From Dyadobacter fermentans (lineage in GTDB: Bacteria > Bacteroidota > Bacteroidia > Cytophagales > Spirosomataceae), in contig NZ_JAHXBN010000007.1 of NCBI RefSeq assembly GCF_019924045.1, positions 1 to 64,000 on the forward strand: DNA of 64,000 bases. Direction: 5' to 3'. The notes under the pieces were generated by a model that made no database searches, had not been told where the DNA came from, and was given only the letters and a program-made list of their open reading frames with translations. Below are positions 16,404-25,243 of this stretch, piece after piece. The position numbers and the translations under genes are program-made. Numbering within the stretch: position 1 is the first letter of the stretch; each line of letters begins with the position of its first letter.

Positions 16404-19196
16404 TCAGGGCCTGGCGGGAGGTTGTACGTCCCGCGGTTCCCGGGCCCGTCCGGGCGTCACTTCAAAGAGTCCCCCGGCGGAGGTAAAGTAGAGCGTGTTC
16501 TCGCCAGGCTTGACGTCGTGGTTCGTCGGCGCAGCGCCATTGTTTGCCTTGACAGACCAGAAACCGGGCTGTAATCCGGTGAGTATCACCTGGTAGGTCG
16601 TGTCGTTGGGGACGCTTACTTTGAAAGCGGATGCGGCGAAGCCGGACGAGGCATTCATACTTACCACGCGGTTGGCAAGGGTCAGCAGGTAGCGCCCGTC
16701 GATTTCGGAGAATTGTACCGGCAAAGGCCGGGTGTTATCGGAAAGCATTTGAAAGACCGTCAGGAAGCGATCCTGCTTGTTTTTTCCTTTGGGGGAAACC
16801 ATGATCCGGTGCCCGCTGGCTTCCGGCTTGTCGGACTTGACGTCGAATTGCTGCCCAAACGTGCTGTTCGCTTCCTTTCCGCTTTTGATTTCAAGCGTTC
16901 GGTCGGCGGGCGCTGGTATGAGCATGCGTACATGCGTTCTTCCCGTAACACCATTCAGCTGGTTGTGCAGGGCAATAGCCGAGCCGGTTGTGTCCGGGGT
17001 ATTGATCGTATTAATCTGCCAGTATTTGGTGAAATCGGCATTAGAACTTGCGATGTCGTCGGAGAGGATGATCACCGCCGGGATATCCTTTCTATTCAAG
17101 TCCAAAAAGCAGAACTCGCGGGTAAAGTGACTGACCTTTCCGGTATAGGCGGCCGTAAGGTCGGCCTTGAAATAGCTGAACGACGGTTTGATAGCATCAG
17201 GGCCGAAATGCGAGGAAAGGACCGAGCCGTAATTGTACCACGGATCGCTCATCGTTTCCTGGGGCGAGAGCGGAAACCGCTGGCTGAACCTGGATCCTCC
17301 GTCGTGCTTTTTGGTACGAAACAGCAACTGTTCGTCCGGGTCGAGCACGAGCATCGTACTGTGCGCAATGGACCGCTTGTTAAACTCCATGTCGTAGGGA
17401 GGACCGTAGGAGAGGTACAAGCCGATATCGCCCATTTGAATGCCTTTGTAGAAAATCTGCATGGCCCCGGCATCGGCATGCTGGTGATTTCCGAAGTTAT
17501 ACCCGCCGCCTTTGATTTCCGCGATCACGTCGTTGCTATTCGGGGTGTTGTCCCAGCCTGTGCGGGCAACCATCGAGCCAAGTACTTTTCCAAAATCCTT
17601 GGTTTGCGGCAGCTTTGTGAGGTCGTGGTTGGCTTTTAATGCCGGGTCGTTGACCAACAGGTACAGTACCGGGTTGTCGGGAAGCCCGCCCTGCCTCTCA
17701 AATTCGCCTTTAATGAGCGGATTGTTGGAATACGCGTAGGAGAGGAGCATCGTTTGGGGTTGTTTCCAGTATACGGGCTGCGTCTCTTTGTTCTTGATGC
17801 TGAACATATCGCCGTCGCGGAGCATATAGCCGTCGGGCAGGCGCATGTAAAGCCAGTAATCGGGCAGGTTTTTGATATTGTCGTCAAAGCTCGTCCGGCC
17901 GCTCATGCGGTACAACAGCCACACGCCATGCATTTCCCAGCCGAAGCGGTAGGCGCCGTAATCGACGCCCTGGTTGTGCCTGGGCGATTGGTATTCGAAT
18001 TTGCGCATCGGTACCAGCTGTTCCAGGATGCGGTAGGAGGTGTAGCGGTAGGGTTCCGGGTCTTCGTCGTACACGGCGATACTCATGGCCAGGAGATCGC
18101 GGCTCAACTGGGCCTCGTTGCCATGCCCGTTCAGCAGCGATTCGTCGAAGGGAGGCCAGCCGATTTCCATTTCGATAGCCAGTTTATGCATCTGGTCGAA
18201 AAGCTCCTTTTTTGATGCGGCATCGAGTAAATCGTAGCACCAGTCGTACACCAGCGCGGTGGTGTAAATAGCCCTGCCGACTTCGCGGGTAATGTCCCCG
18301 TAGGTGATGTTGCCGAATTCCAGCACCGACAGGTAGTTGCGCATCAGCGTCACCGCTTCAGAACCTACTTTTTTATCACCCGTCATGAGGTAATAAAATG
18401 CTTTGATATCGGCCGCTTTCTCGACGTCTTCCCGGTAAAAAATCTCGTGGTCAGGCTGGAAGTCGAACCGGAACGGCGCCAGCGCGGCCGCTTTTACCTT
18501 CTCCCATTCCGGCTTGTTTTCCCCCTGGGTGAGCCGCCCGCGCACGACGGGCAAAGATTCGTGGTTAACCCAAAGTCGGGGTCGGCTGGCGGGTGGCGTG
18601 ATGCCCGGTGTGTAGTTCCTGACGGCTTCGGGAACTGCGGGAGGGATAAACTCCTTAAACTCGACGACCGCTAGCCGGATTCCGGGCGGAAGCCAGAGTT
18701 TTAGCTCCTGATCCTGGCCGGTGAAATGGAATTTCCCGGCTACCTGGGCAGCGCCGTGGTACGAATCGAAAACAATCCGGCGCGTTACCCGCTGGTGGTC
18801 GATCTGAATGCCGATATGCGATGTTTTGCCGGTTGGTTGCCCGGTCTCGATCGCGTAGGTACGCAGGTAATACAGGCCCGCGTGTGGGAGTTTTAACTTA
18901 AAAATCACGTCCGGTTTTCCTACCGAATCGGCGGGGGATCTGGGGCCGGTACTTTTTCGGGCAAGCCATGTTTTCGACCTCGCATCCCCGGCCGTGCGGA
19001 CGATTTTTGTCGTCGCCTTATTGATTTGGCCTTCCGACGCGGTGATTTTCAGGACGATCTCGCCATTGTTGTTGTAATATGACTGAGCCCTTGTCCCAAA
19101 GGGGAGCAACCCCCAAACGAGGATCGTCAGCACCAGCCACATTTCCCGCGGCGTTTTGCCGGTCATTCGTTTGTTGTTGTGTTGAATTACGTTCAT
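16404..19196 (-). CDS. Secreted heparinase II/III-like polysaccharide lyase
   Basis: This 930-residue protein has an N-terminal signal (hydrophobic stretch ending FGTRAQ), a carbohydrate-binding-like beta region (about 40-200), an alpha-toroid beginning RPRLWVNHESLPVVRGRL, and a C-terminal beta-sandwich. Residues matching the Pedobacter heparinase II active site are visible: H358 and E361 in GHGNEAQLSRD, Y413/Y416 in NHQGVDYGAYRF, and H571-Q-H573 in FGNHQHADAG. Such enzymes cleave uronate glycosidic bonds by beta-elimination in the periplasm. It is longer than heparinase II (about 770 residues), mainly at the N-terminus. It follows susCD and should supply the unsaturated oligosaccharide to the downstream enzymes. 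The polymer (GAG, ulvan-like, alginate-like or plant) is unknown. Confidence 0.85.
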   Translation of the reverse strand: MNVIQHNNKRMTGKTPREMWLVLTILVWGLLPFGTRAQSYYNNNGEIVLKITASEGQINKATTKIVRTAGDARSKTWLARKSTGPRSPADSVGKPDVIFKLKLPHAGLYYLRTYAIETGQPTGKTSHIGIQIDHQRVTRRIVFDSYHGAAQVAGKFHFTGQDQELKLWLPPGIRLAVVEFKEFIPPAVPEAVRNYTPGITPPASRPRLWVNHESLPVVRGRLTQGENKPEWEKVKAAALAPFRFDFQPDHEIFYREDVEKAADIKAFYYLMTGDKKVGSEAVTLMRNYLSVLEFGNITYGDITREVGRAIYTTALVYDWCYDLLDAASKKELFDQMHKLAIEMEIGWPPFDESLLNGHGNEAQLSRDLLAMSIAVYDEDPEPYRYTSYRILEQLVPMRKFEYQSPRHNQGVDYGAYRFGWEMHGVWLLYRMSGRTSFDDNIKNLPDYWLYMRLPDGYMLRDGDMFSIKNKETQPVYWKQPQTMLLSYAYSNNPLIKGEFERQGGLPDNPVLYLLVNDPALKANHDLTKLPQTKDFGKVLGSMVARTGWDNTPNSNDVIAEIKGGGYNFGNHQHADAGAMQIFYKGIQMGDIGLYLSYGPPYDMEFNKRSIAHSTMLVLDPDEQLLFRTKKHDGGSRFSQRFPLSPQETMSDPWYNYGSVLSSHFGPDAIKPSFSYFKADLTAAYTGKVSHFTREFCFLDLNRKDIPAVIILSDDIASSNADFTKYWQINTINTPDTTGSAIALHNQLNGVTGRTHVRMLIPAPADRTLEIKSGKEANSTFGQQFDVKSDKPEASGHRIMVSPKGKNKQDRFLTVFQMLSDNTRPLPVQFSEIDGRYLLTLANRVVSMNASSGFAASAFKVSVPNDTTYQVILTGLQPGFWSVKANNGAAPTNHDVKPGENTLYFTSAGGLFEVTPGRAREPRDVQPPARP

Positions 19197-19204
19197 CGCA
19201 AAGA

Positions 19205-19248
19205 GGAAAAGGAAGCCCCGGATTCAGCGTTTCCGGTCTTCCTTTTCC
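19205..19248 (-). other. Intercistronic hairpin between susD and the lyase gene
   Basis: An 11-bp perfect stem (GGAAAAGGAAG with CTTCCTTTTCC) encloses a second CCGG/CCGG stem. It fills the 59-base gap between the susD stop and the lyase start. No U-tract follows, so an RNA-processing or stability element that sets different susCD and enzyme levels seems more likely than a terminator. Confidence 0.45.
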
Positions 19249-19255
19249 GTAAGAT

Positions 19256-20701
19256 TTAATTGGAATACCCCGGATTCTGGCTCACGTTAGGATTTGCTGC
19301 GATTTCCAGTTCGGGAATAGGTTGCAGCCTCCTGAAATCGGTGGTGGTTACCGTCGGATAAATGGCAGCGGCCTTGGCTCCCATGTTTTGCCGGGTGTAG
19401 CTGGCATTGGTACGCGTCAGGTCGAAGAATCTCAATCCTTCGAATGCGAGCTCCTTGCGGCGTTCGAGCAGGATCGCGTTGATCAACTCGCTGCCCGTCA
19501 AGGTATATGCCTTTTGCTCGGGGTCGCGGTTTTGTGCGAGCATATTCAGGTATTGCAGGGCATTGGTGTTGTCGGCCAGCCTTGCATACGATTCCGCGAG
19601 TGTCAGTATCACTTCTGCGTATCGCAGCATCTTGATTTCGTCGCGATCGGTATTGGCCGTATTCTGGTATTTGTTCACATAATATACCTGATTATTTCCA
19701 CGGGTGCCGTCCAGGATCAGCTCCCTTCGCATGTCTGTCGGGCTGTAAAGGGCGTAGGTGTCATCGGTCACGAGCAATTCCCCAAGTCCGCCTTTGGCAT
19801 ACATCCAGTCCATTCCCTCTACGCCATTGTTGGCAATGGCCGAGTTGTTCAGTTCGAACAACGTTTCGAGCTTGTCGGTGCGCGGAGTGGTGGCGGCCCA
19901 GTAGGCGGTGAATGCCGCTTTGGTAGCTGAAAGGGTGTAACCACCATTCTGAACAACTTCCAGTGCAGCGTCCTTCGCTTTTTGATAGTCGCCTTTGTAG
20001 AGTTGGGCCCTTGCTTCCAATGCTTTTACCGCGTATTTGGAGAAGAAATTGGTATTGCTAATGTGAATGGTGGGAGTGGTGGCAGGCATCATCGCGAATG
20101 CGGTTTGCAGGTCGCTTAATATCTGGGCGTATACCTCTGCGACCGTGTTTCGTGCCGGCAGGGTCAACGGCCCCGCGACGTCGGTCGAAACGGTCACGAC
20201 GGGTACACCCGGAGCGGACGGGTTTACCGTGTGCGGGGTGGCAAACCAGTTGACCAGATTGAGATAACACAACGCCCTGACCGCATAGGCTTCGCCTTTT
20301 AGGTATTTCACATTGTCATTTTCGGCAATCTCCGAGCCAATGATCCGGTTGGCTTGTAAAATAGCATAGTAGGCCTGTTGCCAGAGCATTCTGGTTTCCG
20401 CATTTCCAGCGACAAACGTGAAATTGTTATGCGGGATGAGCCGGTTGGAATTGGAACTGCTCAGGTAGACGTTGTCCGCCAGCATATCGCCGAAAACGGT
20501 GGCGTTCCGACCGAAAAGGTAGTAGCCTTGCAGCACCCGGTACATGCCTGCGGTGGCCTCCATCATATCTCCGTCGGTTTTGATGGCGTGCTCCACCGAG
20601 ATGGCCGTGGTAGGGGATTCGTCCAGAAAACTGTCGCTGCAGGAAGAGGCGGTCATGAGCATGGCTAGCGCCAGGGCAGTATATTTGTTATTGATCTTCA
20701 T
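19256..20701 (-). CDS. SusD/RagB-family outer membrane lipoprotein
   Basis: The 481-residue protein has a lipoprotein signal (LALAMLMTASSC, lipobox cysteine at about residue 21) followed by SDSFLDESPTTAIS, a typical SusD opening. TPR-like helices fill the middle, and the late motif LLERRKELAFEGLRFFDLTRT is the SusD signature. It is the surface lid and glycan-binding partner of the SusC transporter encoded 11 bases upstream in the same transcript. The lyase gene follows after a hairpin. Confidence 0.93.
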   Translation of the reverse strand: MKINNKYTALALAMLMTASSCSDSFLDESPTTAISVEHAIKTDGDMMEATAGMYRVLQGYYLFGRNATVFGDMLADNVYLSSSNSNRLIPHNNFTFVAGNAETRMLWQQAYYAILQANRIIGSEIAENDNVKYLKGEAYAVRALCYLNLVNWFATPHTVNPSAPGVPVVTVSTDVAGPLTLPARNTVAEVYAQILSDLQTAFAMMPATTPTIHISNTNFFSKYAVKALEARAQLYKGDYQKAKDAALEVVQNGGYTLSATKAAFTAYWAATTPRTDKLETLFELNNSAIANNGVEGMDWMYAKGGLGELLVTDDTYALYSPTDMRRELILDGTRGNNQVYYVNKYQNTANTDRDEIKMLRYAEVILTLAESYARLADNTNALQYLNMLAQNRDPEQKAYTLTGSELINAILLERRKELAFEGLRFFDLTRTNASYTRQNMGAKAAAIYPTVTTTDFRRLQPIPELEIAANPNVSQNPGYSN

Positions 20702-20712
20702 GTCAGTAAGGA

Positions 20713-23700
20713 TTATAGTCCGATGTTCACGCCAACTGTGTAGGTTCTGTATTGCAGCATATCCTGCGAGTCGAATCCTGAAAAGCCAACCTCGGGGTCA
20801 AATGGTAAACGTTTGTCAAATGTTTTGGTAAACAGGTTGGTAGCTCTTCCATAGAGGTGCAGCTTGCTTACTTTCAGGTTTTTAAAGATTCCCAGGTTCT
20901 TGAAGTCGTATCCCACCATCAGGTTGCGGAAACGGATATGGTCGCCTTTGTAAATGCGGTAAGTGCTGACGGAGTTGTCTGTTGTCGTAGACATTCTAGG
21001 CACGTCGGTAACCTGTCCCGGCGTTGTCCAGCGTCGGTCGTAAACGAACCGGTACTTGTTGTACGTATAGTAAGTACCGGAGGTCTGGTAAAGGTCCGAA
21101 GCGCCGTAGATCCAGTAGCCGAGGTTGAAATTGAAATCAACACCCAGGTTGATGCCCTTGTAGGTGAACAGGTTGTTGAATCCGCCCGTGTATTTCGGGT
21201 TCGATTGCTTGTTCTGGACAATCAGGCTTGCGTCGGCGATATTCGCCGTCTTTTCCGTTCTTGACTCGTTCGTGTAATAAAGTGGGCTACCATTGGCCGG
21301 ATCCACGCCCGCGAACTCGCGCATGTAGTAGGTGTAGAAGCTGTAACCTTCTTTGAGATAATACTGCCCGTTCGTCACCGCGGTACCGGCCGGCAGGCTG
21401 GTGATTTTGTTGCGGTTAAGCGAAAGGTTGAAGTTGCTGTTCCAGGTAAAATCCTTGATGCGGAGCAAATCGCCTCTCACCGTAAATTCCCAACCGTGGT
21501 TCAGCATCGAACCTACGTTCTGGCTCACGGCTGTAAAACCCGTGGTGTAAGAAGTCGGAATGGAGCGTATCAGCCCGTCGATATTGTTGCGGTAGTAATC
21601 GACCGTGAGTGAGAACCGGTCGTTGGCCAGGCCGATATCCACGCCCGCATCAAACTTTTTGGATGTTTCCCATTTCAATGCAATGTTACCCACGCTGGAA
21701 TATTGCTGTCCGTTGTATCCTGCATATCCGTAAGCGGTGCTGTAACTTGCCTGCGGTACCCACGCGTAGTTTCCAAGATTGGCATTACCCGTGGTTCCGT
21801 AGGACGACCTGATTTTCAATGACGACAGCACCCGTTGTTTCACAAAGAAAGCTTCCTCATGCACGTTCCATGTTCCACCGATGGAGAAGAAATTGGCTTC
21901 GCGATTTGCCCTCGGAAAGCGCGAAGAGCCATCCCGCCGGAAAGAACCGCTGATCGCATATTTGTTTCTGAAATTGACCTCTCCGATCGCGTAAAGCGAG
22001 GTGAATGCATAGTTGCTGTATTGGCCGTACGTACCCAGCGGCGTGGCCGCATTGGTAAGTGCGGTCAGGTCTTCGTGTGCGGAAGGGAAACCGCTGCCGT
22101 CGGCCGCCAAAAGGTATTCTTTCGATTTTTGGGCTTCATATCCCACCGAAGCGCTCACATAGAAGTTGTTGAAACCGGGGATATCGTAGCGGTAGTCGAA
22201 CTGGTTTCTGGATAGCCAGTTGAAATACCGGGTATAATAATTTTTGCTGCGCCCTTTGAGGGAGGCGCCGTCTCCCATGGTTGCGTTAAGGAACAGCGTT
22301 TCTTCCAACCCATTGTAGTCGACGCTCGTGTAGGTGGAAAACGACAGGTTTTTCACAATGTCCCACTTCAATTTCAGATTGCCGAGCATCTTGGTCGCCG
22401 ATAGTAGTTTCTTATCCTTTTCGGCGATCCAGAGCGGGTTGTAAATGCCCGGGAAATTGGTGTTGCCGGGCGTGGTCGTATTCATGGAACCATCCTCGTT
22501 ATACGCAAGCTGGAATGGGCGCAGCGACCGCGCGGCCCAGGTCGGGTTACCCGAAAACTGCGAGCTGTAAGGCGTATTCTGGTTTACATTCGAAACGTTG
22601 AACCCTGCCGATAGCGCCACTTTACTATTGATTTTGTGGTCGATATTGAGCAACGCGGATATCTTTCTGAAATCCGATCCGATCGTGGTGGCCTCCTGCG
22701 AGAAGTATCCGAGAGATCCGAAGAACTTGGATTTTTCACTGCCGCCGTTGACGCTTACATTATATTGGCTCTGTTTGCCGGTACGGGTTACCAGGTCATA
22801 CCAGTTATTGCTTTTGCCGCTGTTGAGACCATAACTTTCAGCCAGCGTCTCGACTTGTTCAGGTGTAAAATTACTGTTTGTAAGAGTCTCTCTGAACAAT
22901 TCGGCATATTGGCTTGCATTGAGCGGCATGCCAGCCTTAGGTGGGTCCATAGCCGCCGAAACTCCTATTTCGGTGTCCAGGCGCACTTGCGTCCGGCCCG
23001 CACTTCCTCTTTTGGTGGTGATCACGATCACGCCCGTGCTGCCGCGTGCACCGTACAGTGCGGTAGCGGCTGCGTCTTTCAGGACATCGATGCGCTCGAT
23101 ATCGTTCTGGTTCAGACCGGCCAGGGCGTCGGCCGTGGTGGTGTTATAGCCCAGCTTCCCGGAGTTAACAATCATTCCATCGATTACGAACAGCGGGCTG
23201 GACGACAGCGAAAGGGAGCCCAGACCGCGAATGCGGACGTCGACCAACCCGCCAGGCTGTCCGCTGGTGACCGGCGCGGTGAATCCGGCTACTTGTCCCT
23301 GCATGGAGCTGATTACGGTAGAGAATGGCTTGTTTTCCAATGCTTTGCCGCCAACTGTTCCGGTGGAGCTGGTATTCTCGGCGATATGCGTGACCCGGTA
23401 GCCGTTGGTGATCGTAACCGCTTCCAGCGAAACATCCGACACGCTGAGTTTGATGTCGAGCCGCCCGGAAGTGGCTATGACCTGCTGCGGCTGGTAGCCG
23501 ATCATACTGAATACGAGGAGGGCGCCTTCCGATACATTTTCGAGCTTGTAAGCCCCTTTTTCGTCGGTGATCGTGGCATTGTTGGTACTCTTTACCCGCA
23601 CGATAACTCCGGGGATAGGACTGCCGAGGGTGTCGGTAACTGTGCCCCTGATCTCTGCCAGTGCCCATGCACTTGGTTTTGAGCGGGAGCCCGGTCCTGC

Positions 23701-23817
23701 CGTTGCGTTGGTGAATGGCAGCAATAATAGCAAGCAGATGATCAAGGCAAAGAGCTCCCTGGATTTGGACAGCTGCCTGACCGCGGGCGCAAAACTGGGG
23801 TAAACCGAATAATTCAT
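20713..23817 (-). CDS. SusC/RagA-family TonB-linked outer membrane transporter (lyase cluster)
   Basis: At 1,034 residues this is a full-length SusC. A long N-terminus of about 25 residues precedes the hydrophobic signal segment (FALIICLLLLLPFTNA). A carboxypeptidase-regulatory-like domain follows (about 50-130, EIRGTVTDTLGSPIPGV), then a plug beginning near EAVTITNGYRVTHIAENTSS and the beta-barrel. An internal start closer to the signal segment is not obvious. It is the first gene of the minus-strand operon running to about 9.3 kb. Its promoter region carries two GntR-type inverted repeats at the -33 and -7/start positions. It should import the glycan fragments cut by the lyase encoded downstream or by surface enzymes. 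Confidence 0.93.
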   Translation of the reverse strand: MNYSVYPSFAPAVRQLSKSRELFALIICLLLLLPFTNATAGPGSRSKPSAWALAEIRGTVTDTLGSPIPGVIVRVKSTNNATITDEKGAYKLENVSEGALLVFSMIGYQPQQVIATSGRLDIKLSVSDVSLEAVTITNGYRVTHIAENTSSTGTVGGKALENKPFSTVISSMQGQVAGFTAPVTSGQPGGLVDVRIRGLGSLSLSSSPLFVIDGMIVNSGKLGYNTTTADALAGLNQNDIERIDVLKDAAATALYGARGSTGVIVITTKRGSAGRTQVRLDTEIGVSAAMDPPKAGMPLNASQYAELFRETLTNSNFTPEQVETLAESYGLNSGKSNNWYDLVTRTGKQSQYNVSVNGGSEKSKFFGSLGYFSQEATTIGSDFRKISALLNIDHKINSKVALSAGFNVSNVNQNTPYSSQFSGNPTWAARSLRPFQLAYNEDGSMNTTTPGNTNFPGIYNPLWIAEKDKKLLSATKMLGNLKLKWDIVKNLSFSTYTSVDYNGLEETLFLNATMGDGASLKGRSKNYYTRYFNWLSRNQFDYRYDIPGFNNFYVSASVGYEAQKSKEYLLAADGSGFPSAHEDLTALTNAATPLGTYGQYSNYAFTSLYAIGEVNFRNKYAISGSFRRDGSSRFPRANREANFFSIGGTWNVHEEAFFVKQRVLSSLKIRSSYGTTGNANLGNYAWVPQASYSTAYGYAGYNGQQYSSVGNIALKWETSKKFDAGVDIGLANDRFSLTVDYYRNNIDGLIRSIPTSYTTGFTAVSQNVGSMLNHGWEFTVRGDLLRIKDFTWNSNFNLSLNRNKITSLPAGTAVTNGQYYLKEGYSFYTYYMREFAGVDPANGSPLYYTNESRTEKTANIADASLIVQNKQSNPKYTGGFNNLFTYKGINLGVDFNFNLGYWIYGASDLYQTSGTYYTYNKYRFVYDRRWTTPGQVTDVPRMSTTTDNSVSTYRIYKGDHIRFRNLMVGYDFKNLGIFKNLKVSKLHLYGRATNLFTKTFDKRLPFDPEVGFSGFDSQDMLQYRTYTVGVNIGL

Positions 23818-23896
23818 GCCACCTTGGTTAAATGAGTGATTGATTGGACTAGTGATCGGAAATTAACAAGCTTGATGTCAGTGCGTGGCGAAGTGA

Positions 23897-23940
23897 TTGT
23901 ATCTTGAATACAAAACTATTGAATTTTTGTATACAAAAAT
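23897..23940 (-). promoter_or_regulatory. susC promoter with two palindromic GntR-type operators
   Basis: An 18-bp perfect palindrome with the core TTTTTGTATACAAAAA lies at 23923-23940. A second inverted repeat, TTGTAT-N5-ATACAA, lies at 23897-23913. On the minus strand TAGTTTTG (23911-23918) fits the TAnnTTTG -7 box and TTTTTG inside the first palindrome could be the -33 element. The operators therefore cover both promoter elements, about 80-120 bases before the susC start. FadR-type GntR repressors bind sites of this form. Confidence 0.6.
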
Positions 23941-24124
23941 AAAATTTGCTGTTTTTTGTTTTCTGGCCGTCAAAACCTAAGCAAATGTTTAGATATGCAC
24001 TGTTTTAATTGGCTATGGCCGTATGTGCGGTTATTTTTCGCCTGATTTGGTATGGGAGATGCAGGTAGTAGCGATGGTTTCAAATAGCGTTTGTAACCAG
24101 TACGTTCGGATTTATACCTAAATA

Positions 24125-24134
24125 TTGTATACAA
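24125..24134 (-). promoter_or_regulatory. Distal copy of the GntR-type palindrome
   Basis: TTGTATACAA occurs here, about 310 bases upstream of susC and 41 bases past the stop of the neighbouring gene, in the AT-rich gene-free stretch 23818-24174. It has the same core as the site at 23923-23940 and could act as an auxiliary operator. Confidence 0.45.
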
Positions 24135-24174
24135 AAACTCGGGGCAAAAGATGCTAAGGCCGGCAAGTTTCGTA

Positions 24175-24783
24175 TCATTTCAAAAGCCCATCGACGAGGA
24201 GCTGCCATTGGATTTTGGAAAATAGATGTTTGCCGGCAAATCCTATGATGGCATTTCTTAACTTATCTACCTGGGATTTGATTGCCGTGTTACTATCGAT
24301 GTTCCGGTCATAGATTGCGGCTGTGATAACGGTATTTTCCCGGGTGAGGGTAAACGTGCTGGTGGATTTCTCGTCATAAAAATGCGCAGGTGCCTTGTCG
24401 CTGGATCCGGGGGCGACTACCGGACGGACACGTATGGCAATGCTATCGACTTCATCGGAAGCGAGTTTCGACACCTCTTCAATCCTTACCCAGTCATAGC
24501 CTTTTCCCGAGCTACTTGCAGGGCCTGGAATGTCGATTTTAATCAACAAACCCTCTCTGGCGGTCTGATTGAGCGGATTACCGACCACGTCCGAGATCAG
24601 GAAGCGCCCCAGCGGTTTAGCTGCCAGTTCATGCCAATGATTTACATCGATCAGTCTGAGCGCCGATTCTTCAAAAAAAGTCTTTGCAGCGCTGGTATCT
24701 CCAAATTTTCTAACAGACTGGGCAGTGATTGATTCGCCTCTGTAATTGTCCGGCACGGCGCCGGTGTAGTTTTTTTCTTCCAT
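24175..24783 (-). CDS. Conserved-looking hypothetical protein, function unknown
   Basis: I do not recognise this 202-residue protein. The start at 24783 (MEEKNYTGAVPD) is preferred over an upstream ATG at 24804. It has no signal peptide or membrane segment. The composition is that of a soluble protein with alternating charged strands (DWVRIEEVSKLASDEVDSIAIRV broken by turns) and a C-terminal helical part. It is monocistronic, lying between the susC promoter region and the stress-type island. No domain or catalytic motif can be named. Confidence 0.6.
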   Translation of the reverse strand: MEEKNYTGAVPDNYRGESITAQSVRKFGDTSAAKTFFEESALRLIDVNHWHELAAKPLGRFLISDVVGNPLNQTAREGLLIKIDIPGPASSSGKGYDWVRIEEVSKLASDEVDSIAIRVRPVVAPGSSDKAPAHFYDEKSTSTFTLTRENTVITAAIYDRNIDSNTAIKSQVDKLRNAIIGFAGKHLFSKIQWQLLVDGLLK

Positions 24784-24843
24784 CTCTATCCTGGTTTGAA
24801 GCAACCGAATTTATATTCGGACTCATTGAGAAATAAAAAACAT

Positions 24844-24879
24844 GCCACCAGTCGCCCATTAGTGGGATTACTGGCGGGC
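24844..24879 (-). terminator. Hairpin with minus-strand U-tract
   Basis: CCACCAGT pairs with ACTGGCGG (one G-U) around an inner CCCA/TGGG stem. On the minus strand a run of six T follows closely. No minus-strand gene ends directly before it, so it may catch read-through from the GH13 gene that ends at 25244. Confidence 0.4.
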
Positions 24880-24956
24880 TAGGCCAGGGAACAATCGGAT
24901 TGATGACCTGGCATGGGTTTTAGCGTGATTTCTTTTAGACCAAAACAATATAGAGA

Positions 24957-25157
24957 ATGGGCCAGGGGATATTTCAGCTGAAAGAAAATGCGGAGCAAAC
25001 CGTGAAAATCGAAAAAAGACAGGTGCAGGAAATTATTCCTGACGCAGATTTCAGATTTAGCTTGATCATACTGAAAGATGGTAGTAAACATTTCGTTTGC
25101 GGAACGATGGAGGAAGTCACGAAGGAACTTGAAAAACCAGCCCGGAACCGGCGGTAA
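24957..25157 (+). CDS. Small hypothetical protein (66 residues)
   Basis: The frame encodes 66 residues without signal or membrane segment, strongly charged, with a plausible small alpha/beta pattern (FSLIILKDGSKHFVCGTMEEV). The codon use looks like protein-coding sequence, and the opposite-strand frame is much less protein-like. It stands alone between a minus-strand hairpin and the convergent GH13 gene. Function is unknown; the existence of the gene is moderately supported. Confidence 0.45.
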   Translation: MGQGIFQLKENAEQTVKIEKRQVQEIIPDADFRFSLIILKDGSKHFVCGTMEEVTKELEKPARNRR

Positions 25158-25243
25158 GCAGCAGCGGCGCGTTACATTTTACAAAAATCGGTGAAATCAC
25201 CTTAGAGAAACAACTTTGGGACTTTGGGTGGCAGTTTCGCTTC

